The translations under genes were made by a program, and so were the position numbers. DNA of 64,000 nt from an uncultured Chitinophagaceae bacterium (lineage in GTDB: Bacteria; Bacteroidota; Bacteroidia; Chitinophagales; Chitinophagaceae), in NCBI GenBank assembly GCA_937958995.1, contig CALGAP010000008.1, forward strand, positions 372,001-436,000, given 5' to 3'. Below, in pieces: positions 61,309 to 64,000 of the stretch. The notes under the pieces were generated by a model, which made no database searches, was not told the DNA's origin, and saw only the letters and a list, made by a program, of their open reading frames with translations. Within the stretch, counting starts at the first letter, position 1. Every line of letters starts with the position of its first letter.

Positions 61309-62779
61309 CTACTCTTTGTACTTCGGAGAAGAATTGTCCTTCAATTTTCAAAGTGTAAATACCGCGCGGTAATTTTTTACCATCAAAAACCACTTCGGCA
61401 GTGCCTTCATTGTAGGTGCCATTAATGGCTTGCACCGTGCGTCCGCTCGCGTCGAGCAGGGTGAAATTTACGCGCTGTATTTTGTCAACATTGATATATA
61501 CCGTCAACTGTTCACCGAACGGATTGGGCGAAGCCACTACGTGACGGTCCCATTTGTTGCGGTTGAGAATCTTCTTTACCGTAAAAACCTGTTTTTTACC
61601 ATCCAGGTCTGTCTGGGTAAGGCGGTAGTAGTTGACATCAGGAAGCGGACCTTCATCGACCCATTCGTAAGTCTTCACGGTAGTGGAACTGCCGGCTGCA
61701 GGCACGGTGCCGATGGCGGTGAATGCCTGGTTTTGCCCCGCGCGCTCGATGGTAAACTGGTGACTGTTCTGTTCCGCAGATGTTGCCCAGCGTACATACA
61801 CTTTACCATTCGAGAGTTGCACACTGTAGTTTTCCAAAGCCACTGGCAGCGGGCCGCTGGAAACGGTGGAGTATTGCAGCATCCATTCATACACATTCAT
61901 ATTGCGGCCGTTGATATTGGGGCGAAATGCGCTGTCGTAAGCTATGCCCCAGGCGTCGTGCTCGGTGGGCAGGCAATCTCTTCCCGCTGTTGGCAAAGCT
62001 GCATAAGCGCCCAGGTTCAGCGAGGGGTTGATGCGGTTGATAGCATCTGCAATTTGTTTGGCCTGGTCTGACCCGCCGCCGCAATGGTCGTAGCTACAAT
62101 TGATGGCCAGCACATGCAGTCGTGCCTCGGAAATATTGCGGGCTGCCCAATCCTGCAACCCGCCCCAGCAGGGAGATATGGGCAACAGGCCGGCGAGCCT
62201 TCGGCCATTATCAGGACTTTGGGAAACATAATCCAGGATGAAATGCGTGCCCGCGCTGATACCTGTCAGGTAAATGCGGGTGGGATCCACGCGGTAAGTG
62301 CGAATAAGGTGATCGAGAAAGGCGTTGATGGTGCTGGTTGACTGGCTGTAGTATTCCACGCGTGGACTGATGACAATGAACTTTTGCGCATTGCCCCTCG
62401 GGTCTTTGGTGGAATAGGGAAATTGGTTGCGCTCGATGATCACGGGCGGTGTCCACCACCATTCGCTTTCGAGCAGGCGGCAGGGCGTACCATTGCCGCC
62501 TTCGTTCACGCCGTGAAAGAAGACGAGCAATGGATATTTCTTATTGGTGCTGTTATAATCGTCTGGCAAAAACTCAAGCCAGTTTCTGATCAGTGTAGTG
62601 CCCGGCACATTCTGGTTGGTCACGATCCTTTGCCGGGTAGGATTCCATTTTACTGTGGCTCCGTTGGTACCCACATAGTCTTCACAAGTGTACTGCGAAT
62701 AGGAGATGAGAGAACTGAGAGCAAAAACCATCACCAAAACGGCGGCATGCACGGTTGTGCGGATTAAAGGAGTACTCAT
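61298..62779 (-). CDS. Secreted esterase with T9SS sorting domain
   Basis: The 493-residue protein has a signal peptide and an alpha/beta-hydrolase domain of the PHB-depolymerase/feruloyl-esterase kind (residues about 60-300): YPLLVFFHGVNEGGNG, the nucleophile Ser in YLTGISAGTHFILDY, and the His region PTEHDAWGIAYD. A Fn3-like linker (LPVALENYSVQLSNGKVYVR) follows, and then a T9SS domain (about 415-493: VVASPNPFGEQLTVYINV, LLDASGRTVQAING, LPRGIYTLKI, VVKQ). It is likely secreted and anchored or released. A paralogue lies immediately upstream. Confidence 0.85.
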   Translation of the reverse strand: MSTPLIRTTVHAAVLVMVFALSSLISYSQYTCEDYVGTNGATVKWNPTRQRIVTNQNVPGTTLIRNWLEFLPDDYNSTNKKYPLLVFFHGVNEGGNGTPCRLLESEWWWTPPVIIERNQFPYSTKDPRGNAQKFIVISPRVEYYSQSTSTINAFLDHLIRTYRVDPTRIYLTGISAGTHFILDYVSQSPDNGRRLAGLLPISPCWGGLQDWAARNISEARLHVLAINCSYDHCGGGSDQAKQIADAINRINPSLNLGAYAALPTAGRDCLPTEHDAWGIAYDSAFRPNINGRNMNVYEWMLQYSTVSSGPLPVALENYSVQLSNGKVYVRWATSAEQNSHQFTIERAGQNQAFTAIGTVPAAGSSTTVKTYEWVDEGPLPDVNYYRLTQTDLDGKKQVFTVKKILNRNKWDRHVVASPNPFGEQLTVYINVDKIQRVNFTLLDASGRTVQAINGTYNEGTAEVVFDGKKLPRGIYTLKIEGQFFSEVQRVVKQ

Positions 62780-62838
62780 AGCGGCAGTAAATTTTGGGTT
62801 ACTCCGCTACGTAGCAAACATCTTGCCGAAGGATGCGA

Positions 62839-64000
62839 TTACTGCTTTATTATTTTGTGCGTCTCGCTGATGTTTGCTCCCTTCACTTTAATGAAGTATA
62901 CGCCGCGCGGCAAGCTGTTGGCAGGCAGGCTCAACTCGGTGGTACCTTCTTCAAAAGTTCCATTTACGGTCGACAACACTCTGCCGCTCATATCGGTGAG
63001 CCAGATGGAAACTCGCTGTTTCTTGTCAACATTGATGAATGCCGACGGATCGCTGCTGAATGGATTAGGCGTTACGATCACCATGTTTTTGAATCGGCCC
63101 TTGTTCATGATCTTCCGCGCATCATAATAGCGCTCGCGCCCGTTCACATCAGTTTGTTTGATGCGATAGAAGCTGAGATTGGTCAGAGGATTTTCATCAA
63201 CATAATCATAGATCCTTTCGCTGCTGGTGGTTCCGCTTCCCGGCAGGGTTCCAATGGCTGTCCATGCGCCGTTGCCGTTTGACCTTTCGATGGTGAAGCT
63301 GGCATTGTCTTGCTCTGCGGTGGTTACCCAGCGCAGGTATACTTTACCATCGGAGAAGCGGGCGGTGAAACTTTTGAGCACGATGGGGAGGGCTGATTCT
63401 TTTTGGTACTGAAGCAGCCATTCGTACAAGTTGGGACCAGGCCCGGAAGTTGGTACGAAGTCTTGTGCATGCGCTGCTCTCCACGCATCATGACCATAGC
63501 TTTGACACCAGTTATATCTTTCAGGATACTCAACATTATAAGGATGAGGCAAATTAGCAAGTATAGTTAATCGAGGAGCGGTAGTCGGGTTGTGACTGTT
63601 GATGGCAGAATCCCAGTTGGTGGCTGTTTGCAATACACAAACTGGATTAACAAATGGGTTTATCTCAGGTACTTCATCTGCACACTGGATGAACCAGGTC
63701 GCAACGTCGCCAGCAGCAACATTGGCCGGGCCTTGAGGTGAAACATAGTCAAGTGGTAAACAAAGCGCCGGCATTGATGCAGCCGCTATACGGCTAGCAT
63801 GTTCTTGGCTGCTTGCGAGGTAATCAATAACCATGTTTGAACCTGTACTCATGCCAGTCAGGTAGATCCTACTTTCATCCACCCGGTAGGTGTTAACTAT
63901 ATAATCAATCAATGCATCCGTTTGATTTGGATAGTTAAAACCAGTGTTTCCATATCTATTGTATTGCACCGCAATAACTAAGAATGAAGTTGAACCAACG
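62839..64000 (-). CDS. Secreted esterase with T9SS sorting domain, partial
   Basis: A tandem paralogue of the neighbouring esterase. The frame stays open to the right edge, so the N-terminal part is outside the window; about 387 residues are visible. They include YLTGMSTGSNMVIDYLASS with the nucleophile Ser, SYGHDAWRAAH with the His region, the LPIVLKSFTARFSDGKVYLR linker, and a T9SS domain ending VIVTPNPFSSDPSAFINVDK, WLTDMSGRVLSTVNG, LPRGVYFIKV, KIIKQ. The domain order equals that of the paralogue. An internal GTG at 63969 exists but is well inside the catalytic domain and is not a likely start. Confidence 0.85.
   Translation of the reverse strand, partial: VGSTSFLVIAVQYNRYGNTGFNYPNQTDALIDYIVNTYRVDESRIYLTGMSTGSNMVIDYLASSQEHASRIAAASMPALCLPLDYVSPQGPANVAAGDVATWFIQCADEVPEINPFVNPVCVLQTATNWDSAINSHNPTTAPRLTILANLPHPYNVEYPERYNWCQSYGHDAWRAAHAQDFVPTSGPGPNLYEWLLQYQKESALPIVLKSFTARFSDGKVYLRWVTTAEQDNASFTIERSNGNGAWTAIGTLPGSGTTSSERIYDYVDENPLTNLSFYRIKQTDVNGRERYYDARKIMNKGRFKNMVIVTPNPFSSDPSAFINVDKKQRVSIWLTDMSGRVLSTVNGTFEEGTTELSLPANSLPRGVYFIKVKGANISETHKIIKQ

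Noticed and set aside
63969..63969. Internal GTG as the start of the right-edge esterase
   Set aside because: The frame continues upstream to the window edge with residues aligned to the catalytic domain of the paralogue; the gene is truncated by the window.

Overview
The window looks like chromosomal DNA of a Bacteroidota bacterium, most likely of the Chitinophagaceae type. The reasons are the many promoters with a TAnnTTTG -7 box, C-terminal type IX secretion (T9SS) sorting domains, a CarboxypepD_reg-type TonB receptor, a DUF4369/TlpA-type protein, and core-gene variants (Obg without a C-terminal extension, short adenylate kinase) typical of that phylum. I see no rRNA, tRNA, CRISPR array, prophage or insertion sequence.

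Layout. 1-5.3 kb: the 3' end of a helix-turn-helix gene, a DUF2461 gene, asd behind a possible Thr/Lys/Ile leader peptide with a hairpin, a lamin-tail-domain exported protein, and a PfkB kinase. 5.4-11.8 kb: a phenylacetate (PA) catabolic cluster, tetR-paaE and then paaA-B-C-D-G-I-Y, with the same inverted repeat GCTAAC-N4-GTTAGC in front of tetR and in front of paaA. 11.8-25.8 kb: mostly housekeeping (obg, patatin-like membrane protein, AlkA-like glycosylase, mnmD, cysS, two rhomboids, rlmD, msrB, adk). 25.8-29.8 kb: a metal or siderophore uptake unit (small Cys-motif protein, TonB receptor, PepSY membrane protein). 29.9-33.9 kb: a second PA segment with paaZ, a paaF-like hydratase and, overlapping it by 4 bp, a DNA glycosylase. 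33.9-44.2 kb: fabG, DUF3667, GH3-family enzyme, lptB with a long extra C-terminus, metF, a frameshifted beta-barrel gene, a SurA-like PPIase, a TlpA-like protein and YceI. 44.4-47.2 kb: glycosyltransferase, methyltransferase and integral membrane protein in one unit. 47.3-56.3 kb: a large sortilin/BNR protein, then a three-gene surface locus with two tandem paralogues built from about 20 copies of a 17-residue repeat and ending in a peptidase S74 auto-processing chaperone domain, followed by a T9SS protein. 56.4-64 kb: small lipoproteins, an alpha/beta hydrolase, an aminotransferase, a glycosyltransferase and two tandem T9SS-secreted esterases, the last cut by the window edge.

How the genes fit together. 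PaaABCE epoxidises phenylacetyl-CoA, PaaD serves that complex, PaaG isomerises the epoxide to oxepin-CoA, PaaZ opens and oxidises it, the PaaF-like protein acts in the later beta-oxidation steps, and PaaI/PaaY are salvage thioesterases. paaK, paaH and paaJ are not in the window. The TetR protein probably represses both tetR-paaE and paaA through the shared inverted repeat.

The items most worth a second look are the twin repeat/S74 surface proteins with their T9SS neighbour, the shared TetR operator, the putative asd leader peptide, the glycosylase overlapping the paaZ-paaF operon, the single-base frameshift in the beta-barrel gene, and the LptB extension. All functions are read from sequence features by eye; no database search was run.
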